A DNA stretch of 64,000 nt, from assembly GCF_016862635.1 (NCBI RefSeq), contig NZ_BONI01000004.1, forward strand, positions 1-64,000, read 5' to 3'. The notes beneath the pieces were generated by a model, which did not search any database, had not been told where the DNA came from, and saw nothing but the letters and a program-made list of their open reading frames with translations. Source of the stretch: Catellatospora coxensis. GTDB taxonomy: Bacteria; Actinomycetota; Actinomycetes; Mycobacteriales; Micromonosporaceae. Position numbers and translations under genes: made by a program. Below are positions 1 through 7,515 of this stretch, one piece after another; within the stretch, counting starts at the first letter, position 1, and the number at the start of each line of letters is the position of its first letter.

Positions 1-625
1 CGAGCAGGGGGCCGGTGGCCGAGCCGGTGCGGATCTGGATGGTGCCGCCGTTTCCGCCGGAGGAGACGCGTGCGGTGAAGCCGGTCTTGCCGGTGGGATT
101 GACGCCGGAGAATCCGATCCAGTCGCCGTTCTCGATGTAGCCGACGCGGTTGCCGCCGTGGGCGTTGGCGTCGGCGACGATCTGCACGCCGAACTGCGAG
201 GTGTACGACTCCGCCTCGACGCGAGTGGCCGGTGGGGCGGTGCCGGTCAGGGCGAAGCTGTCGACGTCGAACAGGCTGCCGGTGCCGGTGAAGACGAGGT
301 ACAGCGGTCCGGAGCCGGTGGTGATGGTGGTGGTGATGTCGGTGTAGTTGCCCCAGCCGCCGGTGTTGGCGACGGTGGCGGTGCCGAGCAGGGCGCCGGT
401 GGCCGAGCCGGTGCGGATCTGGATGGTGCCGCCGTTTCCGCCGGAGGAGACGCGTGCGGTGAAGCCCGTCTTGCCTGCGGGGCTGGCGCCGGAGAACCCG
501 ATCCAGTCGCCGTTCTCGATGTAGCCGACGCGGTTGCCGCCGTGCGCGTTGGCGTCGGCGACGATCTGCACGCCGGATTGGGAGGTGTAGGCCTCCGCCT
601 CGACGCGGCCGGTCGCGGGCGGGGT
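1..625. repeat. Tandem near-identical CBM6-coding repeats, 384-bp period
   Basis: Bases from position 1 onward match bases from 385 onward at almost every position for about 240 bp (for example the stretches 3-88 and 387-474). The repeats encode the duplicated carbohydrate-binding modules of the GH20 enzyme. The second copy is cut by the window edge. Such high DNA identity suggests recent duplication or ongoing gene conversion. Confidence 0.85.
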
Positions 626-2206
626 CACCCAGGGGACCTGCGGCGAGCGGTAGAAGTTGATGCCCTGGGCCGTCCACCGCGGGCCCTGCGCGCCCAGGCG
701 GGTCTTGAACGTGTCCCAGTTGCGGGCCGACTGCGGCGACCAGGCCAGCTCGGCGAGGGCGGGCAGGCGGGGGAAGGCCATGAACTCGATGTCGGCGAGT
801 TTGGTGATGGTCTCGGACCACAGCGGGGCTTCCACGCCGAGGATGGCGCCGGCCGGTACGCCGGGCAGCAGCGTGGCGGGGTCCCAGTTGTAGGCGGTCT
901 GCACCTCGATCAGCCCGGCCCAGGTGAGGCCGAGCGGGGTCTGGTTGGTGTACTTCATGTCGAGGTAGGCCTTGTTGGCCGGCGACATCACGACCTTGGC
1001 GCCCTTGCTGACCGCGGCGCTCAGGTCGGCGTCGGAGGTGCTGGTGCCCCAGTACTGGGCGATCCGGCCGGGGGAGTGGTCGGCCTGGCCGACCTGGTGC
1101 CAGCCCATGACGGTCTTGCCGAGGGCGCCGACGTACGGCTGGACCCGGTTCATGAAGGTGCGGTAGTCCGCGTCGGAGGTGCTGTTGGCCTCGTCGCCGC
1201 CGAGGTGCAGGTAGGGGCCAGGGGTCAGCGCGGCGAGTTCGGCGAGGACCTGCTGCACGAAGGTGTAGGTGACCTCCTTGCCGACGCACAGCGAGCTGAA
1301 CCCGACGCTGGTGCCGGTGTACAGCGGCGGGGCCGTGTCGTTGCAGTTGAGTTCGGCGTAGGAGGCCTGGGCGGCATTGACGTGCCCCGGCATGTCGATC
1401 TCCGGCACGATGGTGATGTGGCGGGCGGCGGCGTAGTTGACGAGGTCGGTGTACTGCGCCTTGGTGTAGTAACCGCCGGCGCCGCCGCCGACCTGGGTGC
1501 TGCCGCCGACGGTCGCCAGGCGCGGCCAGGCGTCGATGACGATGCGCCAGCCCTGGTCGTCGGACAGGTGCAGGTGCAGGGTGTTTATCTTGTACTGGCT
1601 GATCTCGTCGAGGTAGCGCTTGACGACGTCCACGCCGAAGAAGTGCCGTGACACGTCGAGCATCGCCCCGCGGTAGCCGTAGCGCGGATAGTCGATGATC
1701 CGCCCGCCGGCGACCTCCCACGGTCCGGGCTGGACGGTGCGCGCCTCGACGGCGGCGGGCAGCAGTTGCCGCAGGGTCTGCGCGCCGTGGAACAGCCCGG
1801 CGGCGGTCTGGGCCCGGATGGTGATCAGCGCCGCGGTCACGTCCAGCTGGTAGCCCTCGCTGCCGACGCTCGGGTCGGCGCCGGACAGCAGCAGCGCGAT
1901 GCCGCTGGTGGGGGTGCCGCTCGTGGTGGTGACGGGCAGCGCGTACCCGGTGGAGGGGCGCAGCAGGTCGGCCAGGTAGGTGCCGACCGTGGTGGCGGCC
2001 GGCGAGCCCGTCGGGGTCTGGATCGTGGCGGCGGCCGGCAGCGTGTAGGTGACGCCCGTGGCGGGCTGCACGGACACCGGTGCGGGCACCACGCTCTGCA
2101 GGCTCAGGGGGGCGGCATGAGCCGCGGGGGCCTGGGCGAGCCCGACGATTCCGGTGGCGGCGGCGACCGCGAAGACGAGTAGAACTTGCCGGACGCGATG
2201 GTGCAC
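1..2206 (-). CDS. Secreted beta-N-acetylhexosaminidase (GH20) with tandem CBM6-like domains, 3' end outside window
   Basis: Hydrolyses terminal N-acetylhexosamine from chitin oligomers or glycoconjugates outside the cell. A GTG start at 2204-2206 follows a GGAGGG ribosome site. Residues 1-32 are a signal peptide ending AAHA. A GH20 N-terminal domain follows to about residue 150, then the catalytic barrel to about 490 with LHLSDDQGW and the catalytic Asp-Glu pair in HLGGDEANS (about D338-E339). From about residue 531 come at least two CBM6-like carbohydrate-binding modules (each opening RVEAE.YTSQ and containing GYIENGDWIGFSG), nearly identical and spaced 384 bp apart. The gene continues past the left edge, so at least 735 residues are present and more CBM copies are possible. 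The substrate preference (chitobiose or other) is inferred from the family. Confidence 0.93.
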   Translation of the reverse strand, partial: MHHRVRQVLLVFAVAAATGIVGLAQAPAAHAAPLSLQSVVPAPVSVQPATGVTYTLPAAATIQTPTGSPAATTVGTYLADLLRPSTGYALPVTTTSGTPTSGIALLLSGADPSVGSEGYQLDVTAALITIRAQTAAGLFHGAQTLRQLLPAAVEARTVQPGPWEVAGGRIIDYPRYGYRGAMLDVSRHFFGVDVVKRYLDEISQYKINTLHLHLSDDQGWRIVIDAWPRLATVGGSTQVGGGAGGYYTKAQYTDLVNYAAARHITIVPEIDMPGHVNAAQASYAELNCNDTAPPLYTGTSVGFSSLCVGKEVTYTFVQQVLAELAALTPGPYLHLGGDEANSTSDADYRTFMNRVQPYVGALGKTVMGWHQVGQADHSPGRIAQYWGTSTSDADLSAAVSKGAKVVMSPANKAYLDMKYTNQTPLGLTWAGLIEVQTAYNWDPATLLPGVPAGAILGVEAPLWSETITKLADIEFMAFPRLPALAELAWSPQSARNWDTFKTRLGAQGPRWTAQGINFYRSPQVPWVTPPATGRVEAEAYTSQSGVQIVADANAHGGNRVGYIENGDWIGFSGASPAGKTGFTARVSSGGNGGTIQIRTGSATGALLGTATVANTGGWGNYTDITTTITTGSGPLYLVFTGTGSLFDVDSFALTGTAPPATRVEAESYTSQFGVQIVADANAHGGNRVGYIENGDWIGFSGVNPTGKTGFTARVSSGGNGGTIQIRTGSATGPLL

Positions 2207-2224
2207 GACACCCTCCAGCGGAAC

Positions 2225-2244
2225 GGTAAAGTTACCTGCCAGTT
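2225..2244 (-). promoter_or_regulatory. Putative operator shared with other secreted-protein genes
   Basis: Reading on the minus strand, the segment is AACTGGCAGGTAACTTTACC, about 20-40 bases upstream of the GH20 start. The core GGTAAAGTTACC (2225-2236) is an inverted repeat. The same layout, ACTG-YAGG-CTTTA/CTTAC, recurs upstream of the three-repeat secreted protein (29943-29967) and the GH19 chitinase (37541-37560). The regulator is unknown. Confidence 0.45.
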
Positions 2245-2345
2245 TGACGGCAGGCTATGTCTGGCGGTCGGCGCTGTCAAGCGACAGCTCCGATGTCTGG
2301 ATCGGGCGGTCGGCGTCGCGGGTCGGCGCGGCGTACATTCGGCGC

Positions 2346-3116
2346 GTGACCGGACCCGACCACACGCGCGTGGAGATCGACGGACGCGCCGCCGACGCGG
2401 ACGCCCTGGCGCTGATCGAGCACCGGGCCTGGGGCCACTTCACCGCGATGCAGGTGCGCGACGGCCGCACCCGCGGCTTGGACCTGCATCTCGCACGCCT
2501 GCAGGCCGCACACCGCGCGACGTACGGTGCCGATCTCGACGGCGCGCTGATCCGCGACCGTATCCGGCACGCACTTGGCGGCGCGCCGGACGCGTCGGTG
2601 CGCGTCTACGGCTACTGGGCCGGGCTCATCGTGACGGTGCGCCAACCTGAGCTCATGCCGTCGCGGCCGCACCAGGTGAGCTCGCAGCACTTCCAGCGAG
2701 CGTTCGCCGCCCTGAAGCACCCGGGCAGCGGGGCGGCGCAGGGCTACTTCCTCGACCGGGCGCTGGCCGCCGGGTTCGACGAAGCCCTGCTGGTGGACGC
2801 GCAGGGGACGATCGCGGAGGGCGCGATCACCAACGTCGGCTTCTGGCGGGCGGGCGAGATCGTCTGGCCCGACGCGCCCGCGCTGCCCGGCATCACCATG
2901 CTCGTGCTGCGCCGTGAACTCGACGCGCAGCAGGTGGCGCAGCGCCAGGCGTCGATCCGCCTCGCGGACCTGCCCGCGTACGACGGGATGTTCCTGTGCA
3001 ACTCGCGCGGCTGGGCGCCCGTGGACCGGGTCGACGACACGCCGGTGCCGGTGCCCGCCGCGATGACGGCCACGATCGCGCGGGCGTACGACGCCGCGGC
3101 GTGGGACGCGATCTGA
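2346..3116 (+). CDS. Class IV aminotransferase (PLP-dependent, BCAT/ADC-lyase fold)
   Basis: A 256-residue protein of the branched-chain aminotransferase/aminodeoxychorismate lyase fold. The expected PLP Schiff-base lysine is K124 in the segment FAALKHPGSG. The family-typical segment GFDEALLVDAQGTIAEGAITNVGFW follows (about residues 140-165), which in relatives contacts the cofactor phosphate. The GTG at 2346 is chosen because upstream in-frame sequence has no coding character and the gene is divergent from the GH20 gene. It stands alone, so the amino-acid or chorismate substrate cannot be inferred. Confidence 0.85.
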   Translation: MTGPDHTRVEIDGRAADADALALIEHRAWGHFTAMQVRDGRTRGLDLHLARLQAAHRATYGADLDGALIRDRIRHALGGAPDASVRVYGYWAGLIVTVRQPELMPSRPHQVSSQHFQRAFAALKHPGSGAAQGYFLDRALAAGFDEALLVDAQGTIAEGAITNVGFWRAGEIVWPDAPALPGITMLVLRRELDAQQVAQRQASIRLADLPAYDGMFLCNSRGWAPVDRVDDTPVPVPAAMTATIARAYDAAAWDAI

Positions 3117-3228
3117 GGAACCCTCGGCTCGGTCCGGTCGTCGGTCCGAGCTGCCTGGGGCCACCCGCCGTCGCCGGTTCGCCTGCTGAGACCGGATGGC
3201 ATGGCTAGCCTGGTCGTGGGAGGTCCGG

Positions 3229-3426
3229 ATGCGCCGTATCGTGCTGCTGGTGGTCCTGGCGTGGCTGGTCGCCGGGGTGATGGCGGGAGCGCGGCGCGAC
3301 TACTTCACGGGCGGCGCGGCGGACTGCGATCACGTCTCGACGATCGCGGCCACGATCCTGGCCGGCCCGTTCAACTACACGGGCGTGGACCCTACCGTCA
3401 GCTGCCAGGGCGCGGGCGGCGGCTGA
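3229..3426 (+). CDS. Small single-pass membrane or secreted protein, unknown function
   Basis: A 65-residue protein. An ATG at 3229 is preceded by GGGAGG with good spacing. A hydrophobic helix at residues 2-20 (RRIVLLVVLAWLVAGVMAG) is followed by a short polar tail with two cysteines (in ADCDH and VSCQG), which could form a disulfide outside the membrane. I do not recognise a family. Good codon bias and the clear ribosome site support a real gene. Confidence 0.55.
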   Translation: MRRIVLLVVLAWLVAGVMAGARRDYFTGGAADCDHVSTIAATILAGPFNYTGVDPTVSCQGAGGG

Positions 3427-3480
3427 CGGCCGCGGGCGGCCGTGCTGACGGGTCGCCCGCCCGCCCCGCCTCGCGGGCGG

Positions 3481-4224
3481 TCAGTGCTCGCGCAGCAGCC
3501 GGCCGCCTCCGCTGACCTGGTCGGAGAAGCCGTGCTCGCGCAGCGCGTGCCACAGCGTGGCCGCGTTGATGGCGATCACGGGTTTGCCCAGCTCGGCTTC
3601 GAGCCGGTCGGCCTGGGCGACGAAGGACAGGTTCGTGCCGACCTGGACCACCGCGTCGACGTCGGGCGCGTCGAGCGAGGCCACGACCTCGTCCAGCCGC
3701 TGCTCCGGCACCCGGGCGATGTCCATCGCGGTGGGGCAGCGCAGCCCGGTGATCGCGGTGACGTCGAAGCCCGCCTCGGTGAAGAACCGGCCGACCTCCC
3801 GGTCGGCGATCGGCTGGTACGGCGAGAAGACCGCGATCCGGCGGCAGCCCAGCTCGGTCAGCGCGGCCCGGCACGCGCTCGCGCCGGTGGTGACCGGCAG
3901 GCCGCTGCGGTCCCGCAGGCGCTGCTCGAAGGCGGCATTGCCGTTGACGCCGCCCCAGAACGTCTCGGCGGACATGCCCATCACGAGCCGGTCGGGTTCG
4001 GCGGTGAGCACGTCGCGCACGGCGGTGTCGATCGACGCGCGGATCTGCGCCAGCAGCGCCTGGAAGTCCTCGTCGCCGCCCATGACGGGGTTGGGGATGT
4101 GCATGGAGCCGGCCCGGTAGGCGATGCCGGTGATCCCGGCGGTCCAGTAGTCGTGCTCGACGACGGTGTTGGTGCTGGGCACGATCACCCCGAAGACCGC
4201 CCGGGGGCCTACGTTGTTGGTCAT
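3481..4224 (-). CDS. Maleate isomerase/arylmalonate decarboxylase-like (Asp/Glu racemase superfamily) protein lacking the usual cysteines
   Basis: A 247-residue protein. The N-terminal segment FGVIVPSTNTVVEHDYW matches the substrate-carboxylate-binding start of maleate cis-trans isomerases. Where relatives carry the first catalytic Cys this protein reads MGMSAETFWGG, and where the second Cys normally precedes TNL it reads VVQVGTNLSF, so both candidate nucleophiles appear replaced (Ser and Gly). The start codon overlaps the stop of the upstream TetR gene by 4 bases (TCAT at 4221-4224 on the plus strand), so the two genes are translationally coupled. Its neighbours, TetR and a bicupin, suggest catabolism of a small organic acid. 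The substrate is unknown. Confidence 0.75.
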   Translation of the reverse strand: MTNNVGPRAVFGVIVPSTNTVVEHDYWTAGITGIAYRAGSMHIPNPVMGGDEDFQALLAQIRASIDTAVRDVLTAEPDRLVMGMSAETFWGGVNGNAAFEQRLRDRSGLPVTTGASACRAALTELGCRRIAVFSPYQPIADREVGRFFTEAGFDVTAITGLRCPTAMDIARVPEQRLDEVVASLDAPDVDAVVQVGTNLSFVAQADRLEAELGKPVIAINAATLWHALREHGFSDQVSGGGRLLREH

Positions 4225-4766
4225 GCGCGGGCCAGCCGGGTGGCGAGCTCGTCGACGGTGCGGTGCGCCCGGGTGCGGGCCGTCGGCCGGTCCAGCAGCA
4301 GGGCGTCGACCAGCAGCGGGGACACGATCGCGGCGACCGCGTCCTCGCGCTGCGCCGCGCCGACGCCGGCGGTGCGCAGCACGTCGTGGAACGGGGCGAG
4401 CAGGTCGCCGACGTAGCGGTGGCGCAGCTGCGCCTCGGCCGCGGCGGTCAGGGCCTGCAGCAGCGCGGCGACGGGCCGGTCGCGCAGGCGGTTGCACAGC
4501 AGGTCGACCTCGGCGTGCAGGTCGTGGGCCAGGTCGCCGGTGCGCTCGGCCGGTCCGAGCGGGGCGACGTCGATGAGGGCGGCGAGCACGTCGTGCGGCG
4601 TCGGCCAGTGCCGGTAGATCGTCGAGCGGGACACCCCGGTCACCGTGTGCAGCCGCTGCGGGGTCAGGGCGGCGGCTCCTTCGGCGAGCAGCAGTTCCAG
4701 CGCCGCGGTCAGCACGACGGTGGTCGTCTCCGTCGCCGGCCCCGCGGGGCGTCCAGTTCGGGTCAT
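4221..4766 (-). CDS. TetR-family transcriptional regulator
   Basis: A 181-residue protein. The N-terminal helix-turn-helix spans about residues 28-50 (LTPQRLHTVTGVSRSTIYRHW), and the C-terminal part is a helical ligand-binding domain. It overlaps the isomerase-like gene by 4 bases and is divergent from the bicupin gene at 4848, with only 81 bases between them. It therefore probably controls both units by binding in that gap. Confidence 0.88.
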   Translation of the reverse strand: MTRTGRPAGPATETTTVVLTAALELLLAEGAAALTPQRLHTVTGVSRSTIYRHWPTPHDVLAALIDVAPLGPAERTGDLAHDLHAEVDLLCNRLRDRPVAALLQALTAAAEAQLRHRYVGDLLAPFHDVLRTAGVGAAQREDAVAAIVSPLLVDALLLDRPTARTRAHRTVDELATRLARA

Positions 4767-4847
4767 GGTCGTAAACGATACACCTTGTCTTGGAAACTGG
4801 TAACCGCTACATTCCGTACTGGAAACAGTCTCGGGAAGGAGACCACG
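4767..4847. promoter_or_regulatory. Divergent promoter/operator region of the TetR and bicupin genes
   Basis: This 81-base gap has lower GC than its surroundings and contains two related elements, TTGGAAACTGG near 4790-4800 and ACTGGAAACAGT near 4818-4829. Repeated TGGAAAC half-sites in a divergent TetR gap are the expected form of an autoregulatory operator. The assignment is inferred from position. Confidence 0.4.
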
Positions 4848-5741
4848 GTGCGGCCTCACGTAGAACTCATCGACGAACGCGACCTGATCTGGCACATGGC
4901 CGAGTTCCAGCACGCGCACGGCTCCGCCGAGCAGCGCAACCTCAGCTACGACGAGGAGGACGGTTCGGCGTCGCTGAAGGTCAGGTTCACCGGCGACTGG
5001 TCCCGGCCGGCCGGGATCCACCGCGCCGACACCGAGTGGTACGTCCTGTCGGGGCAGGTGACCATCGGGGACACCGTGCTCGGGCCCGAGGGCTACTGGA
5101 CCGCGCCCGCGGGCGTGCTGACCCCGCCGGTCACCGCCGCCGCGGGCACCGAGATCCTGCTGTTCCGCGAGTACGGCGACTGGGGCTTCGAACCCGCGGA
5201 CAGCTCGCTCGACACGGTCCGCCCCGACCAGGAACTCATCGTCCTGGACACCGCGCAGATGCCGTGGATCGACGTCAAGGACGGCAGCCCGATGCGCTTC
5301 GACCTGGGCGGCACGCCCGTGCCCGGGCTCTACATCAAACTCCTGCACCGCGACGTGAAGACCGGCTTCTACACCCGCCTCATCAAGGCCAAGCCGGGCT
5401 GGCGCGAGGTGCCGCTGGCTCACCACCCGTGCAGCGAGGAGGCGTACTGCCTGGACGGCGGGTTCGACTACAACTTCGGCAAGATGTGGCCCGGCGCCTA
5501 CTTCTGGCGCCCGCCGCTGGTCCGCCACGGCGACTTCACCGCCGACGCGGAGACCGGCTGCACCTGGATCGTGCGCTCCGACAGCGACCTCGTCGACTGG
5601 TACACCGACAACGCCCGCGTGGTGATGCAGGGCGACGCGACGAACTGGGGCGAGGGTTACCCGCACAGCGCCGCACCCCGCTTCGTCGAGCCGGTGCGCT
5701 CGCGCTCCATCGGACGGTGGGTCGACCCCAGCTACCAGTGA
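4848..5741 (+). CDS. Two-domain cupin protein
   Basis: A 297-residue protein. Two cupin-like halves are visible: residues about 20-120 (with RADTEWYVLSGQVTIGD) and about 150-260 (with HHPCSEEAYCLDGGFDYNFG), and His and Glu residues in both could bind a metal. The GTG start at 4848 follows AAGGAG. It is divergent from the TetR/isomerase-like pair and probably belongs to the same pathway, for example ring-cleavage dioxygenase or isomerase chemistry. The reaction is not identifiable from sequence. Confidence 0.7.
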   Translation: MRPHVELIDERDLIWHMAEFQHAHGSAEQRNLSYDEEDGSASLKVRFTGDWSRPAGIHRADTEWYVLSGQVTIGDTVLGPEGYWTAPAGVLTPPVTAAAGTEILLFREYGDWGFEPADSSLDTVRPDQELIVLDTAQMPWIDVKDGSPMRFDLGGTPVPGLYIKLLHRDVKTGFYTRLIKAKPGWREVPLAHHPCSEEAYCLDGGFDYNFGKMWPGAYFWRPPLVRHGDFTADAETGCTWIVRSDSDLVDWYTDNARVVMQGDATNWGEGYPHSAAPRFVEPVRSRSIGRWVDPSYQ

Positions 5742-5768
5742 TCGCAGCCGCCCGGGTGGCGCCGCGGT

Positions 5769-5805
5769 GATCATAGAACGGCTCTTGACGATCCGTTCTA
5801 TGATC
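5769..5805. promoter_or_regulatory. 13-bp inverted repeat operator before the HAD gene
   Basis: Perfect arms GATCATAGAACGG (5769-5781) and CCGTTCTATGATC (5793-5805) flank an 11-base spacer containing TTGACG. The size and the position 34 bases before the gene start suit a dimeric repressor site over a promoter. No T-run follows and it is not downstream-adjacent to a stop in a way that demands a terminator, although a terminator role for the bicupin gene cannot be excluded. Confidence 0.5.
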
Positions 5806-5838
5806 CACTGTCGGCGCGACCCGAGCGGAGGCACGTAA

Positions 5839-6495
5839 GTGATCGATGCGGTGTTCTTCGACGTCGGCGGAACGATCCTCGACGAGTCGCGGGAGTTCCA
5901 CACCTGGGCGGACTGGCTCGGCGTGCCGCGGCACACGCTGTCGGCCGTGCTCGGCGCGGTGATCGCCCGGGGCCTGGACTATCAGGAGACGTTCCGGACG
6001 TTCCGGCCCGACTTCGACATCGTCGCCGAACGCGAGCGGCGAGCGGCCGCCGGCGAGCACGAGTCGTTCGGCGAAGAGGACCTCTACCCGGACGCGCGGT
6101 CGTGCCTGGCCGCCTTGAAGGACCAGGGCCTGCTCGTGGGCCTGGCGGGCAACCAGCCGGCTGACGCCGAGACGATCCTGCGCGGCCTTGACCTGCCCGT
6201 GGACGTGATCGGCACGTCGGAGGGCTGGGGCGCGGCCAAACCGTCACCGGCCTTCTTCGAGCACGTCGTGCGCGCAGGCGGCGGAGACCCGTCGACGATC
6301 CTCTACGTCGGCGACCGGCCCGACAACGATGTGCGCCCGGCCCTGGCCGTCGGGATGAAGACCTGCCTGATCCGGCGCGGCCCGTGGGGGCACATCCTCG
6401 ACCTGCCCGCCGTGGCCGAGCAGTCCCTGTTCCGCGTCGATGCACTGGACGAGCTCCCGGGCCTGGTCGCGAAGCACAACGCGGCGCACGGCTAG
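5839..6495 (+). CDS. HAD-superfamily hydrolase
   Basis: A 218-residue protein. Motif I is FFDVGGTILDE with nucleophile D8. The second acidic position of the classical DxD is Gly, a variant common in DVGGT-type HAD proteins. The motif III lysine lies in GAAKPSPAFFE and motif IV in YVGDRPDND. The helical cap lies between residues 20 and 90. GTG at 5839 follows GAGCGGAGG. It is probably a small-molecule phosphatase. It sits behind the inverted repeat at 5769 and appears to be a single-gene unit. Confidence 0.85.
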   Translation: MIDAVFFDVGGTILDESREFHTWADWLGVPRHTLSAVLGAVIARGLDYQETFRTFRPDFDIVAERERRAAAGEHESFGEEDLYPDARSCLAALKDQGLLVGLAGNQPADAETILRGLDLPVDVIGTSEGWGAAKPSPAFFEHVVRAGGGDPSTILYVGDRPDNDVRPALAVGMKTCLIRRGPWGHILDLPAVAEQSLFRVDALDELPGLVAKHNAAHG

Positions 6496-6516
6496 GCCGG
6501 CGGCGGTGCGCCGAAA

Positions 6517-7344
6517 GTGGGACCGGCCGGATGCGCGGTAACCGGGATCGGTGTGCGCTCGTTGCGATCACACGTGACCCCTGAAATCGGACAGCCCCTG
6601 AGCGGTCGTTACGCCGTCCCGGACGTGCCGGCGTTCCTCGACGAGTGCGACACGGTCGAGCTGAAGGCCGTGCTGACCGAGGCGGAGGGCCGCCGGGCCG
6701 CCCGCTCGCTGGGTTTCGACCTGGCCGACGCGTCCACCAGGCACGTCTACTACCTGGACACGCCCGCGCTGGCGCTGGAGGCGGCCGGGGTGATCGTCCG
6801 CATCCGCCGCAACGGCGACGCCGGAGCCGACACCACGGTGCGTATCCGCCCCGCCGATCCGGCCGCGCTCGATCCGGAACTGCGCCGCCGCAAGGGCTTC
6901 AACGTGGAACTGGACATGGCCGCCCACGGTTTCGTCTGCTCGGCGTCGCTGAAGACCAGGCTCGCCGGGGCGACCGTGGCGGCGGCCGTGTCCGGGCGTA
7001 CGCCACCGGGCGGGCTGTTCACGCCGCGGCAGCGGCGGCTGTTCCAGGCGTACGCACCGTGCGGGGTGGGCCTGGACGGGCTGTCGCTGTTCGGCCCCGT
7101 GCGGGTGCAGCGGCTGGCCGGCACCGCACGGGGCTGGCAGCAGCCGCTGGCGTTGCAGCTGTGGGAGTTCCCGGCCGAGCCGGTCCTGGAACTGTCGAGC
7201 AAGGTCGCCGCCTCGGACGCGGCGACGGCCGTGGCGCGGTGGCCGTCGTTCCTGGACCTGCACCGGGTGATCCCGAGGCTGTTCCGGCACACGAAGTCGC
7301 AGACCGCGCTGCGCGTGTCGGCCCCGCGGCCCGCGTACGGCTGA
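6517..7344 (+). CDS. CYTH-domain protein
   Basis: About 275 residues (256 if it starts at the GTG at 6574, which also looks plausible because no start has a clear ribosome site). The CYTH (CyaB/thiamine-triphosphatase tunnel fold) signature is visible as TVELKAVL near residue 45, RIRRNG and TTVRIRP near 90-110, and an acidic C-terminal strand. The first Glu of the usual ExExK is replaced (TVELK keeps only the second Glu and the Lys), so triphosphatase activity is uncertain. No CHAD domain is attached. Confidence 0.65.
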   Translation: MGPAGCAVTGIGVRSLRSHVTPEIGQPLSGRYAVPDVPAFLDECDTVELKAVLTEAEGRRAARSLGFDLADASTRHVYYLDTPALALEAAGVIVRIRRNGDAGADTTVRIRPADPAALDPELRRRKGFNVELDMAAHGFVCSASLKTRLAGATVAAAVSGRTPPGGLFTPRQRRLFQAYAPCGVGLDGLSLFGPVRVQRLAGTARGWQQPLALQLWEFPAEPVLELSSKVAASDAATAVARWPSFLDLHRVIPRLFRHTKSQTALRVSAPRPAYG

Positions 7345-7515
7345 GCGGCGACGGCCGGGCGGGGTGCCGACCTCGGTGGGCTGCACGACGCCCTGAACCT
7401 CGCCCCGGCCGCCCGGCTCGACCTGGACCGTTACGCCGACGGCATGCGTTGCTGGATGCGCGGCAACCTGGACTGGTCGCTGGAGACGGTCCGCTATCGC
7501 GGTCAGGAGAGGTGA
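7345..7515 (+). pseudogene. C-terminal remnant of a class I terpene synthase
   Basis: The frame directly after the CYTH stop reads a segment ending RYADGMRCWMRGNLDWSLET then VRYRGQER and TGA at 7513-7515. This matches the conserved C-terminus of bacterial terpene cyclases (Y..GL..W..GNL.WS..T.RY). No start codon, Asp-rich metal motif or NSE triad is present upstream, where the CYTH gene sits. It is therefore a relic of about 56 codons, overlapping the end of the arginase-like gene by 13 bases. Confidence 0.6.

Noticed and set aside
158-1651. A 497-codon plus-strand frame opposite the GH20 gene
   Set aside because: The translation is Gly/Ala/Asp/Val-rich with no domain, and mirrors the codon bias of the GH20 gene on the other strand.
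2225-2244. DasR (N-acetylglucosamine repressor) box upstream of the GH20 and chitinase genes
   Set aside because: The sites lack the TGGTCTAGACCA-type core. They are reported as a different shared motif instead.
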